Origin: an uncultured Bacteroides sp.
GTDB taxonomy: Bacteria; Bacteroidota; Bacteroidia; Cytophagales; Cyclobacteriaceae
Direction of reading: 5' to 3'
Length of the DNA: 64,000 nt
Assembly: GCA_902168185.1 (NCBI GenBank)
Contig: CABHOV010000046.1
Coordinates: forward strand, 868,001-932,000
Part shown: one piece after another, positions 17,792 to 24,856 of the stretch
Numbering within the stretch: the first letter of the stretch is position 1
Layout of the letters: each line of letters starts with the position of its first letter
Notes under the pieces: generated by a model
Databases searched by the model: none
Told to the model about the DNA's origin: nothing
The model's input: the letters and a program-made list of their open reading frames with translations, nothing else
Made by a program: the position numbers and the translations under genes

Positions 17792-18442
17792 ATGCCTATT
17801 ATAAAAGTACAGGAACAAACTGCCAGTAAAGTAGCTTCCATGCTACTACAAATTCAGGCCATTAAGCTCAACTTACAAAAACCTTTTACATGGGCTTCCG
17901 GATGGAAGTCACCGATCTACTGCGACAACCGGCTTTCACTTTCCTTTCCGGAGGTGCGCTCGGCCATTCGTGAAGGCCTGGTTCAAGCTATCCGTGAAAA
18001 TTTTGCTTCCGCTGAATCCATAGCCGGTGTAGCCACAGCAGGTATCGCGCAAGGCGCATTGGTAGCCGATGCCATGAACCTTCCTTTTCTATACGTTCGT
18101 CCCAAGCAGAAAGATCATGGTATGGAAAATCTGATCGAAGGAAAAGTAACGAAAGATCAGCAAGTGGTTGTTATTGAAGACCTGGTATCAACGGGAGGAA
18201 GTTCACTGAAAGCAGTACAGGCTCTTCGCGATGCCGGCTTTAATGTATTGGGCATGGTTTCTATTTTCAATTATGGATTCGATATTGCCACACGTAATTT
18301 TTACGAAGCAAACACTTCACTCGTAAGCCTAAGCGACTATAGTTACCTGATTAACTACGCGCTCGATAAGCAGTATATAACAGAAGAACAACAGATCTCT
18401 TTGAAAGCATGGCGGGTTGATCCTTCCAACTGGAAACCATAG
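17792..18442 (+). CDS. pyrE: orotate phosphoribosyltransferase
   Basis: Converts orotate and PRPP to orotidine-5'-phosphate in pyrimidine synthesis. The PRPP-binding motif V-V-V-I-E-D-L-V-S-T-G-G-S-S (about 124-137) and the R-P-K-Q-K-D-H loop are intact. A GTG at 17774 is in frame, but TAACTTTC (17778-17785), a near-match to the -7 box, lies between it and the ATG at 17792. I therefore take the ATG as the start (216 residues). Confidence 0.94.
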   Translation: MPIIKVQEQTASKVASMLLQIQAIKLNLQKPFTWASGWKSPIYCDNRLSLSFPEVRSAIREGLVQAIRENFASAESIAGVATAGIAQGALVADAMNLPFLYVRPKQKDHGMENLIEGKVTKDQQVVVIEDLVSTGGSSLKAVQALRDAGFNVLGMVSIFNYGFDIATRNFYEANTSLVSLSDYSYLINYALDKQYITEEQQISLKAWRVDPSNWKP

Positions 18443-18517
18443 TAAAAATAGCTTCCAGTTTCACTGAGCGCCTATAGCTATATACACTGTATATACCTGG
18501 ACACTTAAACATGTTTA

Positions 18518-19711
18518 ATGTCTCTTAATACGTTTGCTCCCTCATCTTCTGCGAAAACAAGTAGTACGAGCTTCCCAACATTCTCTGGTGGCTCAAAAGT
18601 TATTGTTATTGGTGCAGGTGCATTCGGGGGCTGGTCTGCTTTATATTTACTGCGACAAGGATATAGTGTAACGTTGGTAGATGCATGGGGCCCTGGTAAT
18701 TCACGCGCAAGCTCGGGGGATGAAACACGGGTGATCCGATCTACTTACGGTTCAAATGAAATATACTTTGATCTGAACGTCCGTGCCCTCAGCTTGTGGA
18801 AGGAGAATGAAAAGCTCTTTGATAAAAAGCTCTTCTACAACACAGGTGTACTCTGGTTTTGTTATGAAGGTGCAACACCTCTTGTAGACGATTCAATTTC
18901 ATTTGCAAAAAAGCATCGCATGGAGTACGAATTGCTTTCGCGTGCTGAGCTTGCCAAACGGTTTCCATTTATATATACTGATGACTTGCACCATGCCTAC
19001 TTTGATCCACACGGTGGATATTTAAAGGCACGCGAATCGTGTCAGGCTGTGAAAGATCAGTTCATAAAGGAAGGCGGAGAATATATACACGCGCAAGTCG
19101 TACCCGGCAATATTTCTAATCAGCAGCTTGATACGATCACTTTATCCAATGGCTCTACACTTCAGGCTGATGTATACTTATTCGCCTGCGGATCGTGGCT
19201 CGGCAAAATATTTTCCGATGTATTAGGTGATGTCATTACGTGTACAAAGCAGGAAGTATACTATTTCGGTGTGCCCGCACAGGATGCTTCACACTATGAA
19301 AATTTCCCGGTGTGGGTAGATGTCGATGGAAAAGATTTTTACTACGGTATTGCCGGTAACGCACATCGCGGATTCAAGATCGGTGTTGATATCAGAGGTG
19401 CTATATTTGATCCGACCACGGGTGAACGAAGCGTTACACCAGAAGTATTAACCAAAGCGCGTGAGTTTATAGCACATCGTTTTCCTGATTTGAAGGATGC
19501 TCCGCTTATTGAAAGCAGGGTATGTCCATATGAGAATTCACCCGATGGGAACTTCATCTTTGAAGTTCATCCGCAAGCAGGAAATATAGTCTTATTGGGA
19601 GGTGGTTCAGGCCATGGCTTCAAACACGGACCAGCGTTAGGTGAGTTAGTCGCGAACAGCTTTGCCGGAAAAATAACGCCTCCTCAAATTTTCAGAAGAA
19701 AGTTGAAATAA
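18518..19711 (+). CDS. FAD-dependent oxidoreductase, monomeric sarcosine oxidase-like
   Basis: A 397-residue flavoprotein of the DAO/MSOX family. The FAD dinucleotide motif V-I-G-A-G-A-F-G-G (about 31-39) and the arginine-containing S-S-G-D-E-T-R-V-I-R segment are present. Cys336 in C-P-Y-E-N-S-P-D matches the cysteine that covalently binds FAD in monomeric sarcosine oxidase and N-methyltryptophan oxidase. It probably oxidises an N-methyl amino acid or related secondary amine and releases hydrogen peroxide; the substrate is unknown. The N-terminal 24 residues (Ser/Thr-rich) precede the fold and are unusual. It is a single gene ended by a strong terminator. Confidence 0.88.
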   Translation: MSLNTFAPSSSAKTSSTSFPTFSGGSKVIVIGAGAFGGWSALYLLRQGYSVTLVDAWGPGNSRASSGDETRVIRSTYGSNEIYFDLNVRALSLWKENEKLFDKKLFYNTGVLWFCYEGATPLVDDSISFAKKHRMEYELLSRAELAKRFPFIYTDDLHHAYFDPHGGYLKARESCQAVKDQFIKEGGEYIHAQVVPGNISNQQLDTITLSNGSTLQADVYLFACGSWLGKIFSDVLGDVITCTKQEVYYFGVPAQDASHYENFPVWVDVDGKDFYYGIAGNAHRGFKIGVDIRGAIFDPTTGERSVTPEVLTKAREFIAHRFPDLKDAPLIESRVCPYENSPDGNFIFEVHPQAGNIVLLGGGSGHGFKHGPALGELVANSFAGKITPPQIFRRKLK

Positions 19712-19746
19712 AAACGGGTTCATATATAGTATACATGAACCCGTTT
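19712..19746. terminator. bidirectional intrinsic terminator
   Basis: Perfect 12-bp stem AAACGGGTTCAT / ATGAACCCGTTT around an 11-base loop, between convergent genes. The T tracts are short (TTT within the stem end), so strength is moderate. Confidence 0.75.
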
Positions 19747-19767
19747 CGTTTACGCTATATATGTCTG

Positions 19768-20367
19768 CTACGGATTAACCGAAGTAGTTCCTGTTTCCAG
19801 GAATGAAGTAGTAATATCGTTTAATACTTTCACTTTATGACTGAAGTCTCCTTTGATCTGCTCGCGGATCTTCTGCATATTATTTAACAGATCGTTTGTG
19901 TCTTCAGGTAAAGCTTCTTCCAAATACTCACGAATCCGTTTTGAGATTGTTGGCGATTTCCCATTGGTGGAAACACCGATTTTCAAATTACCTTTTGTTA
20001 CTACTGACCCGAGATAGAAATCACACAAGTCAGGAGTATCTGCCACATTAATGAGCAGCTTACGTGTACGCGCAAATTTCCGGATGGTTTCATGAAGCTG
20101 ACGATTGTCGGTAGCGAGAATCACCAGGTCTTTATCCCACAAATCCCACAACTTGAAGTTACGCTCTTCCAACTTAACATGCGCATGTTTTCGTGCAAGC
20201 TCTTTAATCGGTTCCTGAATATTACGCGCCACGATTGTGACGTTGGCTGCCGGACTGTTCTTTAGCACTGCGCTGAGTTTTTCCAACCCAACATTACCAC
20301 CCCCTACAATCAGGGTGCTTAGTGATTCAAGTTTCAGGAAAACGGGAAAGAGATTGTTGCGTTCCAT
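19768..20367 (-). CDS. precorrin-2 dehydrogenase / sirohydrochlorin ferrochelatase
   Basis: Makes siroheme from precorrin-2, equivalent to the N-terminal part of CysG or to Met8p. It has 199 residues with an NAD-binding motif L-I-V-G-G-G-N-V-G (about 17-25) and G-V-S-T-N-G-K-S-P-T-I-S-K-R-I-R, the conserved bifunctional active-site block. It lies 114 bases after cobA on the same strand. Together with cobA it supplies the siroheme needed by the reductase encoded at the head of this cluster. Confidence 0.92.
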   Translation of the reverse strand: MERNNLFPVFLKLESLSTLIVGGGNVGLEKLSAVLKNSPAANVTIVARNIQEPIKELARKHAHVKLEERNFKLWDLWDKDLVILATDNRQLHETIRKFARTRKLLINVADTPDLCDFYLGSVVTKGNLKIGVSTNGKSPTISKRIREYLEEALPEDTNDLLNNMQKIREQIKGDFSHKVKVLNDITTSFLETGTTSVNP

Positions 20368-20481
20368 GACGTTTTTTAAGTGTTAAGAGTAAGACAATTA
20401 TTGTAAGACATTATTATAAGTTTTATGTTATTCTGTTTTATGATTGTATTTCAGGGTGAATCTATACTATAGATATAGAGG

Positions 20482-21264
20482 CTACGCCATCGACTTTGCT
20501 GCGAGCACCACCTTTTCAAGTGCTTGGGCATAACGCACTACTTCGCCTACGATGATGATGGCTGGGGCACTGATTTCATTGGCAGCAGCTAACGATGCAA
20601 TGGAACTCGCAGTTCCGATTACACTTTTTTGATTCGGCAGCGATCCATTCTGTACAATGGCTACCGGTATATCTGATTTGCCATGTGCAGCAAAAGTTTC
20701 CATGATGGCTTCGACTTTAGAAAGGCCCATGAGTATAACGATGGTAGCCGTAGATTGCGCTGCCAATGCTATATCTCCGGATATAGCACCTGCTTTGGTT
20801 GTGCCTGTAACAACCCAAAAGCTTTCGCTGATGCCACGTGCTGTTACCGGGATTTTAAGGGACGCAGGGACTGCTATAGCACTGCTGATGCCCGGCACAA
20901 CTTCCGTATGTATACCATGTGCTTCAGCATACTCAATTTCTTCGGAACCTCTGCCGAATACAAATGGATCTCCTCCCTTTAGACGCACTACATGGCCATA
21001 GCGATAAGCAAAGTCAACGATCAGTTCGTTGATCTCCTCCTGCTTGTATGAATGTTCACCGGCACGCTTACCCACTGAGAAGGCAGGAATTCCTTTCGGA
21101 ATCCACTCCAATATTTCAGCTGATACTAGTGCATCATATAAAACCACATCGGCTTTCTTGAGAGTATTTATAGCCTTTACCGTGATCAATTCAGGATCAC
21201 CGGGGCCTGCTCCTACCAAGGTAAGCCGTGGTTCTTTTTCCAATATGGAAATCGTCTCGATCAT
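20482..21264 (-). CDS. cobA: uroporphyrinogen-III C-methyltransferase
   Basis: SAM-dependent methyltransferase (SUMT) converting uroporphyrinogen III to precorrin-2. The protein has 260 residues with the L-V-G-A-G-P-G-D-P-E-L-I motif near the N-terminus, the Y-D-A-L-V motif, and R-L-K-G-G-D-P-F-V-F-G-R-G. The start overlaps the reductase stop by four bases, so it is translationally coupled and under the same attenuator. Confidence 0.95.
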   Translation of the reverse strand: MIETISILEKEPRLTLVGAGPGDPELITVKAINTLKKADVVLYDALVSAEILEWIPKGIPAFSVGKRAGEHSYKQEEINELIVDFAYRYGHVVRLKGGDPFVFGRGSEEIEYAEAHGIHTEVVPGISSAIAVPASLKIPVTARGISESFWVVTGTTKAGAISGDIALAAQSTATIVILMGLSKVEAIMETFAAHGKSDIPVAIVQNGSLPNQKSVIGTASSIASLAAANEISAPAIIIVGEVVRYAQALEKVVLAAKSMA

Positions 21265-23372
21265 TTCGCTACTACTTCATTACCGATAGCCCGATACGCC
21301 ATTACATCTTCAAGGAATTTTTTAGAGTCCTCCAGGTAAGCGATCGCAAATTCTTCAGTAGGTTCATTCTTATTGATACGCAATACATGCTCTCTGAAGT
21401 TTACCGGCATTTGAAAAAGACCGGTCTCCACAAAATGCTGTTGAAAATCAAGAAGCACCTGAATCTGTGTACTTGGTTTTACATCACGCGTTAGCAATAA
21501 TGCTTTTGCAGTGTTGATGAACGCGCTATAGCTTTGGTATATAGCATCTGCATAGTGTGCATCACGCAGCGCCTCCTTTGCCCACTCTATCTTCTCTTCA
21601 GATTCGTAGAACAACGTGGCTACGAGATCGATGATCACACCAGCACACTCTCCTACTGCTGTATGCAGAATGAAGTTATGTTCTTCTCCCCAATCTATAT
21701 AGTCTGTTGGCACTACACTCGTAAGGTCACCCAACGGTTTCAATATAGTATAGAAGTGATTTCTTCCGATACGCTTGAAGTAGTCATGATAATATTCTCC
21801 TTCGAGGCTGTTTGCTTCGTAGTCATCAAATAAAATACGCAACGCCTGTGGTCCACGTTTGCTTGGGATCTTCAGGATCTTGTCTGAAATTATACCCTCG
21901 CCATTTTTTAATTTACCACCCCCTAGTAATACTACCAGTGCCGGCAATACTTTGCCCTGCTTGTCTTTTATGGTACTGCCATGTAAACCTATACCGGCAA
22001 GTCCATGCTGACCGCATGAATTCGGGCAACCGCTGATCTTGATCTTGATATCGGTATTGAAAACCATTTCCGGATATTCTTCGCGGATGACTTTTTCAAG
22101 AGCCAGGGAGATCTGTGTACTATCAGATATAGCCAGGTTACACGATTCTGTTCCAGGGCATGCCGTGATATCAGCAACACTGTCGAAACCAGGTTCTGCC
22201 AACGCCAATTTATCAAGTGCTACATAGAGATGCTTTAAGGCCTCGGGCCGAACAAAGCGAATGAGGTATCCCTGGTTTACGGTAATGCGAAGTTCTGTTG
22301 CTGCATATGTATCTACTATATCTGCAAACTCACGCGCGAGGTTTGAAGACATATTACCCAGTGGAAGCTTTACATATACTCCAAAGAAGCCATCCTGTTT
22401 TTGTTTGATAACATTGGTTCTATACCAGCGATCGTATTTGTCAGGATTCGTAATAACAGCTTCAGCAGTCGGTATAGTTTCCGGAAGTACAGGCTCAGGA
22501 AGTGTATGAAGATCTATAGTATATCGCTGAACTTTCACAGCCTGTTTTTCTTCTTCTACCAGCGCCATAATCTTTTCAAGACCGAGGTCGTCCAGTAAAA
22601 ATTTAAAACGTGCTTTCATTCTGCGTGTACGTTCACCATAGCGATCGAATACACGAAGTACAGCTTCTGTAAAAGGAATGATTTGATCTTCTTCCAAAAA
22701 TTCATAAGCTGTTAACGCAAGGGTTGGATTTGCCCCAAGTCCTCCGCCAATCATTACTTTGAAGCCGCGTTTACCGTCAACAATTTTCGGAATGAATCCG
22801 AGATCATGTATAAAGCTAAAAGCAGTATCATCATCGCTGGATGAAAACGAAATCTTGAATTTACGTCCCATCTCCTGGCACACCGGGTTCCTCAAAAAGT
22901 ACCGGAACATTTCTTGCGCATATGGAGATACATCGAACGGTTCATTCGGATCTATACCCGCGAGGTCTGATGCTGTGATGTTACGCACAGTGTTACCACA
23001 TGCTTCACGCGTAGTGATATCATCTTTCTCCAACTTGGCCCACAACTCAGGTGTACGGTCAAGACTTACAAAATGTATCTGTATATCCTGACGTGTAGTA
23101 GCATGAAGATTCTTGCTCGCATACTCGTCTGATATATCTGCTATTCTGCGCAACTGTTTTGTAGTAACACGACCGAGCGGAAGTTTAATCCGAATCATCT
23201 GCACGCCCGACTGACGCTGTCCATAAATTCCACGTGCCAATCGAAGGCTTCGAAACTTATCACTATCAATCTTGCCCTCGCGGAAAAGACGTATTTTCTT
23301 CTCCAGGTCAAGAATGTCCTGCGCTACTACCGGGTTGTTCAAATCTTCAAGTTCAGTACGAAAGCTTTGCAT
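21261..23372 (-). CDS. ferredoxin-type sulfite/nitrite reductase (siroheme, 4Fe-4S)
   Basis: Six-electron reductase with two pseudosymmetric halves (N-terminal T-T-R-Q-D-I-Q; second half V-N-Q-G). Siroheme/4Fe-4S ligands are complete: Cys405 and Cys411 (C-P-G-T-E-S-C), Cys449 and Cys453 (C-P-N-S-C). The length is 703 residues; about 100 C-terminal residues extend beyond the core as a helical, HEPN-like domain seen in Bacteroidota homologues. Sequence alone does not separate sulfite from nitrite as substrate. Neighbours make siroheme, and the upstream cysteine-rich leader peptide with terminator argues for sulfite assimilation. The ATG is 33 bases beyond the terminator T run. Confidence 0.92.
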   Translation of the reverse strand: MQSFRTELEDLNNPVVAQDILDLEKKIRLFREGKIDSDKFRSLRLARGIYGQRQSGVQMIRIKLPLGRVTTKQLRRIADISDEYASKNLHATTRQDIQIHFVSLDRTPELWAKLEKDDITTREACGNTVRNITASDLAGIDPNEPFDVSPYAQEMFRYFLRNPVCQEMGRKFKISFSSSDDDTAFSFIHDLGFIPKIVDGKRGFKVMIGGGLGANPTLALTAYEFLEEDQIIPFTEAVLRVFDRYGERTRRMKARFKFLLDDLGLEKIMALVEEEKQAVKVQRYTIDLHTLPEPVLPETIPTAEAVITNPDKYDRWYRTNVIKQKQDGFFGVYVKLPLGNMSSNLAREFADIVDTYAATELRITVNQGYLIRFVRPEALKHLYVALDKLALAEPGFDSVADITACPGTESCNLAISDSTQISLALEKVIREEYPEMVFNTDIKIKISGCPNSCGQHGLAGIGLHGSTIKDKQGKVLPALVVLLGGGKLKNGEGIISDKILKIPSKRGPQALRILFDDYEANSLEGEYYHDYFKRIGRNHFYTILKPLGDLTSVVPTDYIDWGEEHNFILHTAVGECAGVIIDLVATLFYESEEKIEWAKEALRDAHYADAIYQSYSAFINTAKALLLTRDVKPSTQIQVLLDFQQHFVETGLFQMPVNFREHVLRINKNEPTEEFAIAYLEDSKKFLEDVMAYRAIGNEVVAK

Positions 23373-23404
23373 ATGGCTAAGGGCTGTTTGTTCGGTTATG
23401 CGTT

Positions 23405-23442
23405 AAAAGAAAAGAGCCTTTCCCGATTTGCAGGAAAGGCTC
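23405..23442 (-). terminator. attenuator terminator before sulfite reductase
   Basis: On the minus strand, a perfect 10-bp stem GAGCCTTTCC / GGAAAGGCTC (9-base loop) is followed by TTTTCTTTT. It lies between the cysteine-rich leader ORF and the reductase ATG, so transcripts must read through it to express the operon. On the plus strand no T run follows, so it acts only in the minus direction. The loop and 5' arm include TTCCTGCA, complementary to a segment inside the leader ORF. Confidence 0.88.
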
Positions 23443-23477
23443 GTTATGTTCTGAAAGTTAAATCTTGTCTAAGACCA

Positions 23478-23579
23478 TTACGTATCCATTATTCCTGCAC
23501 TCAGCAGATGTTTACAGCAACACTTCTTGGTTGCGTAAATTTCCATCTTCATGCAGTTGGTGGTGGTGATCATGGCCAT
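23478..23579 (-). CDS. cysteine-rich leader peptide of the sulfite reductase operon
   Basis: A 33-codon ORF (ATG at 23579-23577, TAA at 23480-23478) too short for usual gene finding. It has Thr at 5-7, Cys at 9, and three consecutive Cys codons at 20-22 (TGT TGC TGT), plus five Met codons. A second in-frame ATG two codons later (23573) could also serve. A well-formed promoter precedes it and a minus-strand intrinsic terminator follows 35 bases after the stop. Codons 27-30 contain TGCAGGAA, which can pair with TTCCTGCA in the terminator 5' arm and loop. This is the layout of ribosome-mediated attenuation; the peptide itself probably has no function after synthesis. Confidence 0.78.
   Translation of the reverse strand: MAMITTTNCMKMEIYATKKCCCKHLLSAGIMDT
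23492..23499 (-). promoter_or_regulatory. candidate antiterminator segment
   Basis: TGCAGGAA on the minus strand, inside the leader ORF 15 bases after the last Cys codon. It is an exact reverse complement of TTCCTGCA at 23436-23429, which spans terminator 5' arm and loop. Pairing would prevent terminator folding. An upstream CTGC six bases after the last Cys codon can pair with the GCAG of this segment, a possible protector that a stalled ribosome would disrupt. Confidence 0.6.
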
Positions 23580-23589
23580 TAATCTACTA

Positions 23590-23620
23590 CGAAAGTAGGG
23601 TATGTGATTTTAAAATCAAA
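23590..23620 (-). promoter_or_regulatory. promoter of the leader/sulfite reductase operon
   Basis: Minus strand: TTTG (23620-23617), 19-base spacer, TACTTTCG (23597-23590; one mismatch to TAnnTTTG). A start site near 23585 would place the leader ATG only a few bases into the transcript. A 14-bp palindrome (23605-23618) overlaps the -33 end of the spacer. Confidence 0.6.
23605..23618. promoter_or_regulatory. 14-bp palindrome in the sulfite reductase promoter
   Basis: TGATTTTAAAATCA is a perfect palindrome lying between the -33 and -7 elements. The position fits a repressor operator or an activator contact site, but no cognate regulator is encoded nearby. Confidence 0.4.
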
Positions 23621-23661
23621 TCAATCACCTTAAAAAAATTATTTTGTTGTTCTAACGGTCA

Positions 23662-24711
23662 TTAGCCACCAAGTTCGGCATCCAGGCGGTTGCCTATAAA
23701 AGTGCGCTCATGCTGCGGATAATTGGCTGTTTTCTCCTTTGCCTGGGTATTCATACGGGCCAGTTCTTCAATTTCATGTACCACAAACTGGTGTTCCTCC
23801 ACTTTCAAAAGATTGTCGTATGGACCCTTGTTGGAGATAAGTTTTACAAAAACCGGGGCTGTTTCAATGGCGATAAATAGCAGCATGATAAACCAATGGG
23901 CCCACGCCATGGCACTGCTCTCTTCCGTAATCCTGCTGAGAGCTTCCATACGTGCCGCGGGTCCGTTCATCCGGCTTTTCTCCAGCGCGATCATTTCCTG
24001 GTGCTGCATGGAATCGCTTTTGGCCAAACTCTTTTCATAAAGATTTATACGAGCCTGGTTGCGAACCGTTAATGCAGCAAGCTCTGCTTCTGCTGCATCA
24101 GCATCCGCTTTCTTTACTTTATATATAGGGCCCAGATTTTTCTTTTTGCTCCCTCCTGTTCCATCTGCTTCCTCGCGCGCAATACGCACCAACTCATCAC
24201 GCTTTAATGCCTTGGCTGCAAGCTCTTGTTGCAAACCAGTAACGGCACGTTTGATGCTGTCCTGAGTACTCTGAAAGCGGAATCGTACTTGTGCTTCCTG
24301 CTCACTGTATTTCTGTTGCTCCATTACAATGAGTTCAGGTTCTATTTCTTTTTCGAAGATCTTTAATTCAAGAGGCTTGGCGATCACCACAGAAATCAGA
24401 ATTGCCAGGAGTATACGCGGTGTTGCGATAAGCAACTCTTTCGCGGTTTTTCCTTCCTTCCGCATACTGGAAACGATATACCGGTCAAGATTAAAAATCA
24501 TCAATCCCCAGAGTATACCAAATGCTGTGGCAATCCAGGCATTATCAAAAACGGTATATAGCGCGTACGCGCCAGACATGGCTGCAAATAATCCTGTAAA
24601 GAAAATCGTAGCACCTATACCAGCATACTTGCTGGTTTCGGAAGAGCATTTTTTCAGTATAGACAGGTCTGCACCGGAGCAGCGCAGAAAGAAGGTTGTT
24701 ATTTTTTGCAT
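23662..24711 (-). CDS. DUF4407 domain membrane protein
   Basis: A 349-residue protein of the DUF4407 family: F-F-L-R-C-S-G-A-D at the N-terminus, three membrane helices between about residues 35 and 120, a long charged coiled coil (about 130-250), and a fourth membrane helix near 285-305. The family is widespread in Bacteroidota with unknown function. The frame is open upstream to an ATG at 24840, but that 43-residue extension (poly-Asn, no family match) is unlikely; the ATG at 24711 gives the normal N-terminus. Confidence 0.85.
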   Translation of the reverse strand: MQKITTFFLRCSGADLSILKKCSSETSKYAGIGATIFFTGLFAAMSGAYALYTVFDNAWIATAFGILWGLMIFNLDRYIVSSMRKEGKTAKELLIATPRILLAILISVVIAKPLELKIFEKEIEPELIVMEQQKYSEQEAQVRFRFQSTQDSIKRAVTGLQQELAAKALKRDELVRIAREEADGTGGSKKKNLGPIYKVKKADADAAEAELAALTVRNQARINLYEKSLAKSDSMQHQEMIALEKSRMNGPAARMEALSRITEESSAMAWAHWFIMLLFIAIETAPVFVKLISNKGPYDNLLKVEEHQFVVHEIEELARMNTQAKEKTANYPQHERTFIGNRLDAELGG

Positions 24712-24856
24712 GTACACTTTTAACGCGAGTAGAATGTTGTTATTGTTATTTCGCAGCCCAATTAATATGCCATCTGCAGAAACCTGATTTAAACAAACTG
24801 GAGGGTGCAACAAAGATATAAATTGTACAGATGTGAACACACCTCTGTACGATTTA

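Noticed and set aside
23367-23582. Plus-strand ORF of 71 codons in the sulfite reductase leader region
   Set aside because: It is antisense to the leader peptide and terminator, has no promoter or family features, and its frame is explained by the minus-strand leader.
23373-23600. SAM or other known sulfur riboswitch upstream of the reductase
   Set aside because: No conserved SAM-I/II or other sulfur riboswitch core could be recognised; the Cys-codon ORF and terminator explain the region better.
24712-24840. 43-residue N-terminal extension of the DUF4407 protein
   Set aside because: Poly-Asn and non-family sequence; the internal ATG at 24711 gives the standard N-terminus.
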